Positions 24,619 to 33,006 are shown, counted from the first letter of the stretch. The stretch is DNA of 64,000 nucleotides from Bacteroidales bacterium (GCA_003249255.1 QKJP01000049.1:186001-250000), one strand, 5' to 3'. Numbers and translations: made by a program. The notes: a model not told the origin generated them from the letters alone.

Positions 24619-25866
24619 ATGAAGTACATTGAATATTTTGAGAAGGTCAAGGCAGCGTCTCGTACCATGCCAAAAATCGATAGTGCAAAATCTACCGAGA
24701 TTCTTAAATCTTTAAGTCAGGCCTTGTTGGATGAAACCGATCATATTCTTGCAGCTAACAAATTAGACTTAGCGCGAATGGAAGAAAGTAATCCGCGCTA
24801 CGACCGTTTAAAATTAACCAAAGAACGTCTTGCTGATATGGCTGCCGATTTGATTAATGTATCGGAGTTACCTGCTCCGGTTGGAGAAATTTTAGAAACC
24901 AAGACCTTACCAAACGGACTCATTGTTGAAAAGAAACGAGTAGCATTAGGTACCATTGGTATCATTTACGAGGCACGCCCAAATGTTACGATTGATGTTT
25001 TTGCCCTTTGTTTACGATCAGGCAATGCTTGTGTACTTAAAGGTGGTAGCGATGCTGCTGACAGTAATAAAGTATTGACAGCTTTAATCAAACGTGTGTT
25101 AAAAGCTCACGATGTTAACGAAGATATTATCCAACTACTACCACCTCCGCGCGAAGCGGCTACCGAATTAATGAATGCCCACGGGTATGTAGATGTATTA
25201 ATCCCACGTGGTTCACAAGGATTAATCAACAGTGTGCGTGAGAATTCTAAAATTCCGGTAATCGAAACCGGTGCAGGTATTGTACATACTTATTTTGATG
25301 CATCAGGTGATGTAGAAAAAGCGATTAACATCATCGACAATGCCAAAACACGTCGTGTGAGTGTATGTAACGCATTGGATTGTATGATTATTCACAAAGA
25401 CCGTTTAAACGATTTACCGGCTATTGTAAAACCTTTGGCAGAAAAGAAAGTGGAAGTGGTGGCCGATAAAGCAGCTTTGGAAATCATAAAAGATATTTAC
25501 CCGGCAGACATTTTGGGTGAAGCCACCGAAGAAGATTTTGGAACCGAGTTCTTAGCCATGAAGATGGCCATCAAAACAGTAAATAGCTTTGATGAGGCTT
25601 TAGATCACATCTATACACTAAGCTCAAAACACAGCGAAGCCATCATTGCAGAAGATGCAGATGTGATTGAGCGTTTTATGAATGAAGTGGATGCTGCTGC
25701 GGTTTATGTGAACACAAGTACCGCTTTTACAGACGGTGCACAATTTGGCTTAGGAGCCGAAATTGGTATCAGTACTCAAAAACTTCATGCTCGTGGCCCA
25801 ATGGCCTTAAAAGAATTAACAAGTTATAAGTGGATTGTAACCGGAAAAGGGCATATTAGAACATAA
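24619..25866 (+). CDS. proA: Glutamate-5-semialdehyde dehydrogenase (gamma-glutamyl phosphate reductase)
   Basis: Second step of proline synthesis, working in a complex with ProB. The 415 residues belong to the aldehyde dehydrogenase superfamily: GTIGIIYEARPNVT, LKGGSDAADSN, the PRGSQGLINSV segment, and the catalytic cysteine in RRVSVCNALDC. The C-terminal QFGLGAEIGISTQKLHARGP is typical. It ends the pro operon and is followed by a perfect 22-bp hairpin before argF'. Confidence 0.98.
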   Translation: MKYIEYFEKVKAASRTMPKIDSAKSTEILKSLSQALLDETDHILAANKLDLARMEESNPRYDRLKLTKERLADMAADLINVSELPAPVGEILETKTLPNGLIVEKKRVALGTIGIIYEARPNVTIDVFALCLRSGNACVLKGGSDAADSNKVLTALIKRVLKAHDVNEDIIQLLPPPREAATELMNAHGYVDVLIPRGSQGLINSVRENSKIPVIETGAGIVHTYFDASGDVEKAINIIDNAKTRRVSVCNALDCMIIHKDRLNDLPAIVKPLAEKKVEVVADKAALEIIKDIYPADILGEATEEDFGTEFLAMKMAIKTVNSFDEALDHIYTLSSKHSEAIIAEDADVIERFMNEVDAAAVYVNTSTAFTDGAQFGLGAEIGISTQKLHARGPMALKELTSYKWIVTGKGHIRT

Positions 25867-25882
25867 ATAATAATGAATAAAG

Positions 25883-25948
25883 AATAGATATTAGATGATT
25901 TACAAGCTGTAAATCATCTAATATCTATTATCTAACATCTATTATCTG
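25883..25948. repeat. Perfect 22-bp inverted repeat plus ATCTATTATCTAAC direct repeats, before argF'
   Basis: The arms run 25883-25904 and 25908-25929 with a three-base loop (AGC) and no mismatch; the left arm begins AATAGATATTAGATGATTTA. The right arm runs into partial direct repeats of TATTATCTAACATCTATTATC. The words are those of the TTAGATAATAGAC family seen before argG and after argF'. There is no T-run, so it is not a classical terminator, although a stem this long could stall or protect RNA. Confidence 0.8.
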
Positions 25949-25954
25949 AAAAAA

Positions 25955-26902
25955 ATGAAAAGATACTTAACAGTAGACGACATAGGCGATTTAGAAGTAG
26001 CATTAAAAGAAGCTGCTGAAGTAAAAGCCAATCCTTATAAATGGGATACATTAGGAAAAAATAAAACCATCGTGTTGATTTTCTTCAACTCGAGTTTACG
26101 CACGCGTTTAAGTACTCAAAAAGCAGCAATGAATTTGGGCATGAACGTTATCGTTTTGGATGTAAACAAAGATGGATGGAAACTCGAATCTGAGTTTGGT
26201 GTAATTATGGATGGCGACAAGCCGGAGCATTTACGTGAAGCAGTTCCGGTAATTGGTCGTTATTGCGACATCATCGGAGTTCGCTCATTTGCTACTTTCG
26301 AAGATAAAGCAGCCGATTACGAAGAGCGTATTTTAAATCAGTTTATCGAGTTTGCAGGAGTTCCTATTATCAGTATGGAGTCGGCTACTCGTCACCCATT
26401 ACAAGCTTTTGCCGATTTATTTACCATCGAAGAACACAAAACAAAAGCTCGTCCTAAGGTTGTTCTAACTTGGGCGCCGCACCCACGTGCCTTACCTCAG
26501 GCAGTACCAAACTCGTTTGCAGAGTGGATGAAGAAAGCTGATGTTGAGTTCGTCATCACTCATCCCAAAGGATACGAGTTAGCTCCTGAGTTCTCAGAAG
26601 GTGCAACCATCGAGTACGATCAGAAGAAAGCCTTCGAAGGTGCTGATTTTATCTATGCCAAAAACTGGTCGTCGTTTACAGAATATGGTCAGATTCTTTC
26701 GAAAGACATGAGCTGGACGGTGAACGAAGAAAAAATGGCATTGACTAACAATGCTAAATTCATGCACTGTCTCCCGGTTCGTCGTAACATGATTGTGACT
26801 GATGGCGTTATCGACAGTCCTAATAGTATTGTGATCGACGAAGCAGAAAATCGTGTCATCTCTGCCCAGGTGGTAATTAAAAGAATGTTAGAATCTTTAT
26901 AG
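25955..26902 (+). CDS. argF': N-succinyl-L-ornithine (N-acylornithine) carbamoyltransferase
   Basis: Transfers the carbamoyl group to the still acylated ornithine, giving N-acylcitrulline. The 315 residues show a carbamoyl-phosphate loop of the variant type NSSLRTRLST (45-54) in place of the STRTR of ordinary OTCase, and the HCLPVRRN segment near the end. Residue 90 is proline in DGDKPEHLREA. In Bacteroides fragilis Pro90 marks the succinylornithine enzyme, while the Xanthomonas acetylornithine enzyme has glutamate there. The specificity call rests on that one residue. The gene is flanked by palindromic repeats on both sides. Confidence 0.93.
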   Translation: MKRYLTVDDIGDLEVALKEAAEVKANPYKWDTLGKNKTIVLIFFNSSLRTRLSTQKAAMNLGMNVIVLDVNKDGWKLESEFGVIMDGDKPEHLREAVPVIGRYCDIIGVRSFATFEDKAADYEERILNQFIEFAGVPIISMESATRHPLQAFADLFTIEEHKTKARPKVVLTWAPHPRALPQAVPNSFAEWMKKADVEFVITHPKGYELAPEFSEGATIEYDQKKAFEGADFIYAKNWSSFTEYGQILSKDMSWTVNEEKMALTNNAKFMHCLPVRRNMIVTDGVIDSPNSIVIDEAENRVISAQVVIKRMLESL

Positions 26903-26945
26903 ACGGTAGAGATTAGATAATAGACTTTAGACTTATAACTGTCTT
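26903..26945. repeat. TTAGATAATAGAC-type short repeat after argF'
   Basis: The segment directly after the argF' stop reads acggtagagattagataata followed by gactttagacttataactgtctt. It shares TTAGATAATAGAC with the segment directly after the GNAT gene (2683-2716). Both begin 1 bp after a stop codon. Confidence 0.5.
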
Positions 26946-26950
26946 GCAAA

Positions 26951-27040
26951 TAAAAGGCTGAAGGCCTTATTGAATTCAGCACAGGGCATCGCCCTGTGTT
27001 ATTTACGAAATTGAATCATTGCCCTGTAGGGGCGACATAA
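26951..27040. repeat. Three-hairpin dispersed repeat, GCCCTGAAGGGGC family (copy 2, before argB)
   Basis: Stems are AAGGC-tgaag-GCCTT (26954-26968), CACAGGGC-atc-GCCCTGTG (26980-26998) and GCCC-tgtag-GGGC (27021-27033). Order, spacing and distance to the next ATG match copy 1 before argD, while the stem bases differ in compensating pairs. Confidence 0.75.
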
Positions 27041-27050
27041 CATTAGAATC

Positions 27051-27839
27051 ATGCAAACTCGTTTAACCATCGTTAAAGTCGGCGGAAAAGTAGTAGAAGA
27101 GCCGGAATCACTAGCCGAATTATTAAATGATTTTTCTAAAATCGTTGGGAACAAAATTCTGGTTCATGGCGGTGGTCGTTCTGCAACTGCCATTGCTGCA
27201 AAAATGGGCATCGAATCAAAAATGGTCGATGGGCGCCGCATTACCGACAAAGACACGCTTGATGTTGTAACCATGGTTTACGGTGGTTTAGTAAACAAAA
27301 ATATTGTAGCTCAACTTCAATCTCGTAATATCAATGCCATTGGACTATCGGGCGCCGATTTAGATTTAATCAGAGCCGTAAAACGTCCTGTAAAAGATAT
27401 CGACTACGGTTATGTAGGAGATGTAAAGTACGTTAATTGTGAACAGATTGAACAATTAATCAACGCCGGAGTTACTCCTGTGGTAGCACCATTAAGTCAC
27501 GATGGCAAGGGTCAAATGCTAAATACCAATGCAGATACCATTGCATCTGAGTTAGCAGGAGCACTTGCCCGTTCTTTTAAAGTTCAGTTGATTTTCTGCT
27601 TTGAGAAAAAAGGCGTGTTAGCAAACCCAGAGGATGAAAATTCTGTTATTTCTGAATTAAATATGCCAACCTACGAAATGCATAAAAAGTCGGGTGTGAT
27701 TAATGCAGGAATGATTCCTAAGCTTGACAACGGTTTTACTGCCTTAACAAGAGGAGTTCAAGAAGTTTTAATTACCGATGTTGATGGTTTGAAATTTAAA
27801 TCTTCTACAGGTACCAGACTTTCTCTAGAAGATAATTAA
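27051..27839 (+). CDS. argB: N-acetyl/N-succinylglutamate kinase
   Basis: Phosphorylates the acylglutamate, second step of the acyl cycle. The 262-residue amino-acid-kinase fold shows IVKVGGKVVEE, LVHGGGRSATAIAAKMGI with the glycine loop, VDGRRITD (substrate contact) and GAGMIPKLDN-like GMIPKLDNGF near the ATP site. Length is normal (about 260). A three-hairpin repeat lies directly upstream and a set of other hairpins downstream, before argE. By pathway logic it probably acts on N-succinylglutamate. Confidence 0.97.
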   Translation: MQTRLTIVKVGGKVVEEPESLAELLNDFSKIVGNKILVHGGGRSATAIAAKMGIESKMVDGRRITDKDTLDVVTMVYGGLVNKNIVAQLQSRNINAIGLSGADLDLIRAVKRPVKDIDYGYVGDVKYVNCEQIEQLINAGVTPVVAPLSHDGKGQMLNTNADTIASELAGALARSFKVQLIFCFEKKGVLANPEDENSVISELNMPTYEMHKKSGVINAGMIPKLDNGFTALTRGVQEVLITDVDGLKFKSSTGTRLSLEDN

Positions 27840-28015
27840 TAAATAACAATGAATAGAGAATAATGAGCATTACGAAAAAAGGCATTGTTCATTATTCTTT
27901 CTTCATTATTCCAATGCTGCCTCACAATTGTATCATGTGGCAATTGTTTTACACATTCCACACGAAAGGTTTCGTGCGGTAGCAATCTAAAAACAGCTAA
28001 AAGCTAGTAGCTATT
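27840..28015. repeat. argB-argE gap with three inverted repeats
   Basis: The 176-bp gap holds three separate hairpins: GAATAATGA/TCATTATTC (27858-27866 with 27889-27897), ACAATTG/CAATTGT (27924-27930 with 27941-27947) and CACGAAA-gg-TTTCGTG (27961-27976). The first sits in runs of AATAATGA/TTCATTATT words. No clear promoter or ARG box was found. The last hairpin resembles a short terminator stem but has no T-run. Confidence 0.6.
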
Positions 28016-29080
28016 ATGACTAACATCTCCACAATATCAACAGAAGCAATCGATCTTTTAAAGAAACTCATCTCCACTCAATCTTTTAGCAGGGAAGAAG
28101 ATGCTGCTGCTGATATAATGGAGAGTTTTCTAAAAGAAAAAGGCTGCAAAGTGTTCCGTCAGGGAAATAATGTGTGGTCGTGGGCTTATGTTCTTGATTC
28201 CAATAAGCCAACTCTGCTTTTAAACTCGCACATCGATACGGTTAAACCATCGCAACGCTGGACATATCCTCCAATCGAAGCAACTGTAGAAGGCGATAAA
28301 CTAACCGGATTAGGCAGTAATGATGCCGGTGGACCATTGGTTTCTTTAATGGCAACGTTTTTACTTCTTAAAGAGAATGAGCAGCCATTTAATCTGGTGT
28401 TTGCTGCCACTGCCGAAGAGGAAGTCTCAGGAGCCAATGGGGTTGCTTCAATTCTAGATCAATTTGGAAAAATAGATTTAGGTATTATAGGAGAGCCAAC
28501 TAAAATGGAAATGGCCGTTGCCGAAAAAGGCTTGATGGTTTTAGACTGCGAAGCAAAAGGTAAAACAGGCCATGCTGCCCGTAACGAAGGCATCAACGCC
28601 ATTTACGAAGCTCTACCTGATATCGAATGGTTTAGAACACACCAATTCGAAAAAGTCTCGCCTCATCTTGGCCCGGTAAAAATGACCGTTTCCCAAGTCG
28701 AAGCGGGTAAACAACATAACGTGGTGCCCGATTCTTGTAAATTTGTAGTTGATGTACGCGTAAATGATTGTTACGACAACGAAGAACTGCATAAACTTAT
28801 TCAGGAAAATGTAAAATGTGAAGTGAATGCCCGTTCATACCGTTTAAACAGTTCGTGTATTTCATTGGATCACCCTGTGGTGAAAAAAGGCATCGAAATG
28901 GGCCTGCCTCATTATGGCTCACCCACCATGAGTGATCAAGCCTTAATGCCGTTTACAACCCTTAAAATTGGCCCTGGAGATTCGGCTCGGTCGCACACCC
29001 CTGACGAATATATTTATTTATCTGAAATCAAAGTAGGGATTGACTTATATGTTAAGCTGCTGGATGGATTAAAGATTTAA
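28016..29080 (+). CDS. argE: M20-family N-acylcitrulline/N-acylornithine deacylase
   Basis: Removes the acyl group late in the pathway; after ArgF' the natural substrate is N-acylcitrulline. The 354-residue M20 metallopeptidase fold shows LLNSHIDTVKPS (metal His and catalytic Asp), GSNDAGGPL (bridging Asp), ATAEEEVSGANG (catalytic Glu and metal Glu) and IGEPTKMEMAVAEKG, with a dimerisation lid in the middle. Length is slightly short for ArgE (about 380) and normal for Bacteroidota members. It is the last gene of this plus-strand run; the next gene is on the other strand. Confidence 0.93.
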   Translation: MTNISTISTEAIDLLKKLISTQSFSREEDAAADIMESFLKEKGCKVFRQGNNVWSWAYVLDSNKPTLLLNSHIDTVKPSQRWTYPPIEATVEGDKLTGLGSNDAGGPLVSLMATFLLLKENEQPFNLVFAATAEEEVSGANGVASILDQFGKIDLGIIGEPTKMEMAVAEKGLMVLDCEAKGKTGHAARNEGINAIYEALPDIEWFRTHQFEKVSPHLGPVKMTVSQVEAGKQHNVVPDSCKFVVDVRVNDCYDNEELHKLIQENVKCEVNARSYRLNSSCISLDHPVVKKGIEMGLPHYGSPTMSDQALMPFTTLKIGPGDSARSHTPDEYIYLSEIKVGIDLYVKLLDGLKI

Positions 29081-29121
29081 GTATAGGAGTAAATTTTATA
29101 TTTACACATTAGCTTATTCCT

Positions 29122-29985
29122 TTATCTACCACAGCAATGCTTGTATTTTTTTCCACTACCGCATAAGCATTTATCGTTTCGGCCGGGTTCTTTAAAATTT
29201 CCTTGGCCTTTATATTTTTCAGCCAAACCTTCAATAAAAACTTTATTGAGGTAATCATAAACTTTAGGATGCTTTTTCTTTAGTAATCGTGGACGCTCAA
29301 AAAAGTATTCCACTATGACCGGTAAAAATTCTTTTTTATCCGTTCCACCGTAAGCATTCACATCAGAATTACCGGCATGAATATCATCCATTTTTTCCTG
29401 CATCAGTTCCAGCCATTCCTCTGTATCCAATTTATCCGCAATAACTTCCGGTACGCCATCAATCACTCCATCTGCCATATCAATTAAATGCACAAATTCA
29501 TGTATCCCTACATTTTTCTTGTCGTTGGCATTCGAATAGCCTAAATGTAAAGCCGGCTTCGAAAAGATTACTTTCCCTGTCATTGGACCATTCCCAACCA
29601 TCCCGGAAATTAAACTATCACTTTGTCCGGTTTTGTATTGTTCATTAAATAAATCAGGATAAAGAAGTACTTCGGTCAAAGATGGGTATTCCCAATGTGG
29701 AAATGCAAATACCGGTATGATCCCACTGGCTGCAACCAGTAATTCATCGTGATGATCCACATCAACATTTACTCCGCTAACTTTAACCTTGAATAAAAAG
29801 GCTTGTATTCTTTGATCAAAAAGTTTCCGTTCATCGTCATTCAATTCCCGGTAATACTCAACTTTCTTAAGTAGATATTTTTTATCTTCTTCCGGTAATG
29901 GATCGAAATTTTGCGTCTTATTTTTCTTAGGTCTGAATATCCACATCAAGGCTATTGCAATGAAGACTAATAGTATAATTTCCAT
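29122..29985 (-). CDS. MtfA-like (M90) zinc peptidase with N-terminal membrane span and C-terminal SEC-C motif
   Basis: The 287-residue protein starts with a membrane anchor (IILLVFIAIALMWIF), followed by a basic linker and a domain of the M90 (MtfA/YeeI) family: VFAFPHWEYPSLTEVLLYP, then the metal motif HEFVHLIDMADG with HEFxH. The C-terminus is a SEC-C zinc motif, NDKCLCGSGKKYKHCCG, with four cysteines. E. coli MtfA binds the Mlc repressor; here the target is unknown. The membrane anchor and the SEC-C tail are additions to the E. coli form. It lies between argE and argH on the opposite strand, breaking the run of arginine genes. Confidence 0.87.
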   Translation of the reverse strand: MEIILLVFIAIALMWIFRPKKNKTQNFDPLPEEDKKYLLKKVEYYRELNDDERKLFDQRIQAFLFKVKVSGVNVDVDHHDELLVAASGIIPVFAFPHWEYPSLTEVLLYPDLFNEQYKTGQSDSLISGMVGNGPMTGKVIFSKPALHLGYSNANDKKNVGIHEFVHLIDMADGVIDGVPEVIADKLDTEEWLELMQEKMDDIHAGNSDVNAYGGTDKKEFLPVIVEYFFERPRLLKKKHPKVYDYLNKVFIEGLAEKYKGQGNFKEPGRNDKCLCGSGKKYKHCCGR

Positions 29986-30075
29986 AAATATTTTTTTGAG
30001 TGACTAAAGATGTATAAAATTTTACATATCATCAGTAAATATAGTGTTATACAATAATTCTCCATCTATATCATT

Positions 30076-30107
30076 TTTGTCTTCCTCATCGAAAGTGTAT
30101 ATATTTG
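30076..30107 (+). promoter_or_regulatory. argH promoter, Bacteroidota type
   Basis: TTTG at 30076-30079 and TATATTTG at 30100-30107 are 20 bp apart. Transcription would start near 30114, leaving a leader of about 70 nt. The segment TGTATATATTTGTG at 30096-30109 has one good ARG-box half. Confidence 0.55.
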
Positions 30108-30115
30108 TGGGAATT

Positions 30116-30149
30116 TCGAGAAATAGCTGTTTTATGCTAATCTTCTCGA
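30116..30149 (+). promoter_or_regulatory. Inverted repeat in the argH leader
   Basis: TCGAGAA (30116-30122) and TTCTCGA (30143-30149) are perfect 7-bp arms around a 20-bp loop, directly after the predicted transcription start. It may be an operator or a leader hairpin. No T-run follows. Confidence 0.4.
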
Positions 30150-30185
30150 TTCCTCATCTGTTTATCCTTTAAATAATTAAGTGTA

Positions 30186-31517
30186 ATGAAGCTTTGGGAC
30201 AAAGGAACCTCTGTTAATAAGAGAATTGAAGATTTTACTGTTGGAAAAGATCGTGAGATGGATTTTTTCTTAGCACCTTTCGATATTGTGGGTACAATGG
30301 CTCACATCACTATGCTTCAAAAGGTTGGGTTGTTAGAGGAAGAAGAACTTCAAACTTTATTAGTTGAATTAAAAAAGCTATACAAAGAAGCTCAATCCGG
30401 TAATTTCAAAATCGAGGATGGTGTAGAAGATGTGCATTCTCAGGTTGAGTTAATGCTAACACGTGCATTAGGCGATGTGGGAAAAAAAGTACACAGTGGT
30501 CGTTCTCGGAATGATCAGGTTTTGTTGGATTTGAAATTATTCACTCGTCACCGTTTGCAAGAAATTGTTGATGCAACACAAGCCTTGTTTAATGTACTTC
30601 AGCAAAAAAGTGAAGAGCATAAAGATAAGTTAATTCCCGGTTATACACATCTTCAGGTAGCTATGCCATCATCATTTGGATTATGGTTTGGGGCTTTTGC
30701 CGAAAGCTTATCTGACGACATGCTTATGGTTCAGGCAGCATACAAAATGGCCAACCAAAACCCACTTGGTGCGGCCGCAGGATATGGATCATCCTTCCCT
30801 TTAAACCGTACCATGACCACTCAATTATTAGGTTTTGATGATTTGAGTTACAATGTGGTTTATGCTCAAATGGGTCGTGGTAAAGTAGAAAAGACTGTCG
30901 CTTATGCCATGGCTTCTATTGCCCAAACGGTTGGTAAATTGGCCGTAGACGGTTGCATGTACACCAGCCAGAATTTTGGTTTCTTAAAATTGCCTGATGA
31001 ATTAACAACAGGTTCGAGCATTATGCCTCATAAAAAGAATCCGGATGTATTCGAGTTATTAAGAGCCAAGTGTAATAAAATCATGGCCTTGCCCGATACG
31101 ATTGGTTCTATTATGACCAATCTGCCAAGTGGTTATTTCAGAGATTTACAGTTGATTAAGGAAGTATATATTCCGGCCATTGATGAATTATTAGACTGCT
31201 TACATATTGCAACTTTTGCCATTGAGAATATGACGGTTGCTGAAAATGTGATGCAGGACGAAAAATATAAACTGGCTTTTAGTGTAGAAGAAGTCAACAA
31301 TTTAGTATTGAAAGGTGTTCCATTCAGGGATGCCTACAAATTAGTAGGTGCACAAATTGAAAATGGAGAGTTCGAAGCTGACTTAAACATTAATCATACC
31401 CATGAAGGTTCGATAGGAAACTTATGTACCGATCGAATCAAACACAAGATGGATGCGGTGATCAGTGGTTTTGGTTTTGATAAAGTTGAAAGTGCACTAA
31501 GTGAACTCACAAAATAA
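30186..31517 (+). CDS. argH: Argininosuccinate lyase
   Basis: Splits argininosuccinate to arginine and fumarate, the last step of the pathway. The 443 residues belong to the fumarase/aspartase superfamily: KVHSGRSRNDQVLLDLKLF, YTHLQVAMPSSFG and the signature TGSSIMPHKKNPD with the catalytic serine loop. Length is close to the bacterial norm (about 445-460). It has its own promoter and leader hairpin, as expected after the opposite-strand peptidase gene. The citrate synthase gene begins 13 bp after its stop, so the two are probably co-transcribed. Confidence 0.97.
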   Translation: MKLWDKGTSVNKRIEDFTVGKDREMDFFLAPFDIVGTMAHITMLQKVGLLEEEELQTLLVELKKLYKEAQSGNFKIEDGVEDVHSQVELMLTRALGDVGKKVHSGRSRNDQVLLDLKLFTRHRLQEIVDATQALFNVLQQKSEEHKDKLIPGYTHLQVAMPSSFGLWFGAFAESLSDDMLMVQAAYKMANQNPLGAAAGYGSSFPLNRTMTTQLLGFDDLSYNVVYAQMGRGKVEKTVAYAMASIAQTVGKLAVDGCMYTSQNFGFLKLPDELTTGSSIMPHKKNPDVFELLRAKCNKIMALPDTIGSIMTNLPSGYFRDLQLIKEVYIPAIDELLDCLHIATFAIENMTVAENVMQDEKYKLAFSVEEVNNLVLKGVPFRDAYKLVGAQIENGEFEADLNINHTHEGSIGNLCTDRIKHKMDAVISGFGFDKVESALSELTK

Positions 31518-31530
31518 GAGAGGGTTAAAC

Positions 31531-32871
31531 ATGGAATTATTTGAAAAAATAGCAAATGGTGCTGTTGAAGCATCAAACATCGACAAAGAATTATTCGACA
31601 AATACAATGTAAAGCGTGGTCTGAGAAATGCAGATTTTTCCGGCGTTTTGGTTGGTTTAACCGGTATTGGTGATGTTATTGGATATGAGAAAAAGGAAGA
31701 TGGCTCGTCTGTTCCCTGTGAAGGTAAGCTGTACTACAGAGGTTATCAGTTAAGCGAACTTGCTAAAGGTTTTCAATCTTGTGGTCGTCATGGCTTTGAA
31801 GAAACAGCATACTTGCTTTTATCAGGCAAACTTCCAAATAAAGAAGAATTAAGAGAATTTAATTCCGAATTAGCAAAAGAACGCGACCTCCCTTCTTTTG
31901 CAAAAAACATGATTATGTCACTTCGCGGTAGAGATGTCATGAACATGTTAGCACGCTCTGTATTATCTCTTTACACAGACGATGAACAGGCCGAAGACTA
32001 TTCTCCGGAAAATCTTGTACGCCAGTCAATTAATCTTATTGCAAAATTTCCGATTATTGTAGCGTATTCCTATTTTGGAATGAGGCATTCATTTCAACAC
32101 AAATCATTAATCATCCGTCACCCTCAACCGGAATTAAGTGCTGCCGAAAATTTCCTTTTTATGATAAAAGGTGATAGCTACACAAAATTGGAGTCTGATC
32201 TATTAGACCTTTCGTTAGTTATTCACGCAGAGCATGGTGGTGGAAACAACTCGTCTTTTACGACTCGTTTAGTTAGCTCTGCGCAAACGGATACCTACTC
32301 TGCTATTGCTGCCGCGTTAGGATCCCTTAAAGGTGGACTTCATGGTGGTGCTAACCTTAAGGTGATGGAAATGATGGAAAACATAAAGCAGAATGTTAAA
32401 AATTGGGAGGATGATAACGAGGTAGAAGAATACTTATTAAAAATTCTCAATAAAAAAGCATTCGATCAAACAGGTAAAATATATGGTATTGGTCATGCGA
32501 TTTATACCTTATCAGATCCTCGTGCCGTTCTTTTAAAAGAAAAGGCCAAATTGCTGGCCGATGAAAAAGGGCGTGTAGAAGAATTTAATCTATACAAATC
32601 TATTGAGCGCTTAGCACCAAGAGTATTTTATAAATTTAAAGGTGAAAATGCGAAAGTAATTTGTGCAAATGTTGACTTTTATAGTGGCTTTGTTTATGAT
32701 TGCTTAGAATTACCAAAAGAAATATATACACCAATTTTTGCCGCGTCTCGTATTGCAGGATGGTGTGCTCACCGAATTGAAGAAGTTTCTTTTCCTAGTA
32801 AACGAATCATTCGTCCGGCATATAAAAATATACAAGATAAACTTGAATACAGAAGTTTATCTGAGAGATAA
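31531..32871 (+). CDS. gltA: Citrate synthase
   Basis: Condenses acetyl-CoA and oxaloacetate to citrate, the route to 2-oxoglutarate and glutamate that feeds the arginine and proline genes beside it. Motifs are VIHAEHGGGNNSS, KGGLHGGAN with one active-site His, and YGIGHAIYTLSDPRA with another; the C-terminal FAASRIAGWCAHRIEE carries the catalytic Asp/Arg area in variant form. Length is about 446 residues, as in Bacteroides-type citrate synthases, which are longer than the E. coli enzyme. I start at ATG 31531; a GTG at 31501 would overlap argH. A strong terminator follows. Confidence 0.93.
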   Translation: MELFEKIANGAVEASNIDKELFDKYNVKRGLRNADFSGVLVGLTGIGDVIGYEKKEDGSSVPCEGKLYYRGYQLSELAKGFQSCGRHGFEETAYLLLSGKLPNKEELREFNSELAKERDLPSFAKNMIMSLRGRDVMNMLARSVLSLYTDDEQAEDYSPENLVRQSINLIAKFPIIVAYSYFGMRHSFQHKSLIIRHPQPELSAAENFLFMIKGDSYTKLESDLLDLSLVIHAEHGGGNNSSFTTRLVSSAQTDTYSAIAAALGSLKGGLHGGANLKVMEMMENIKQNVKNWEDDNEVEEYLLKILNKKAFDQTGKIYGIGHAIYTLSDPRAVLLKEKAKLLADEKGRVEEFNLYKSIERLAPRVFYKFKGENAKVICANVDFYSGFVYDCLELPKEIYTPIFAASRIAGWCAHRIEEVSFPSKRIIRPAYKNIQDKLEYRSLSER

Positions 32872-32892
32872 TTTTTTTGTTGATTGGGTAAT

Positions 32893-32938
32893 GAAGGGCA
32901 CACCGAAGGGGAGATCGGTGGGCCCTTCTTTTGTTTTA
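32893..32938 (+). terminator. Intrinsic terminator after gltA
   Basis: GAAGGG-ca-CACCGA and TCGGTG-gg-CCCTTC form a two-part GC-rich stem around an 8-base loop, followed by TTTTGTTTT. Confidence 0.85.
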
Positions 32939-32949
32939 TCCTCCCCCCG

Positions 32950-33006
32950 AAGCTCATAGTCCTCAAGTCCGTTACTTAGGTGCTTCCGGACTTTGGACTT
33001 CGGACT
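32950..33006. repeat. GGACTTCGGACT-type short repeat
   Basis: After the gltA terminator come overlapping AGTCC/GGACT words (cctcaagtccgttacttagg, then CTTCCGGACTTTGGACTTCGG), related to the CGGAGTCCGGAGT block after argC. No coding sense is visible. Confidence 0.5.
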
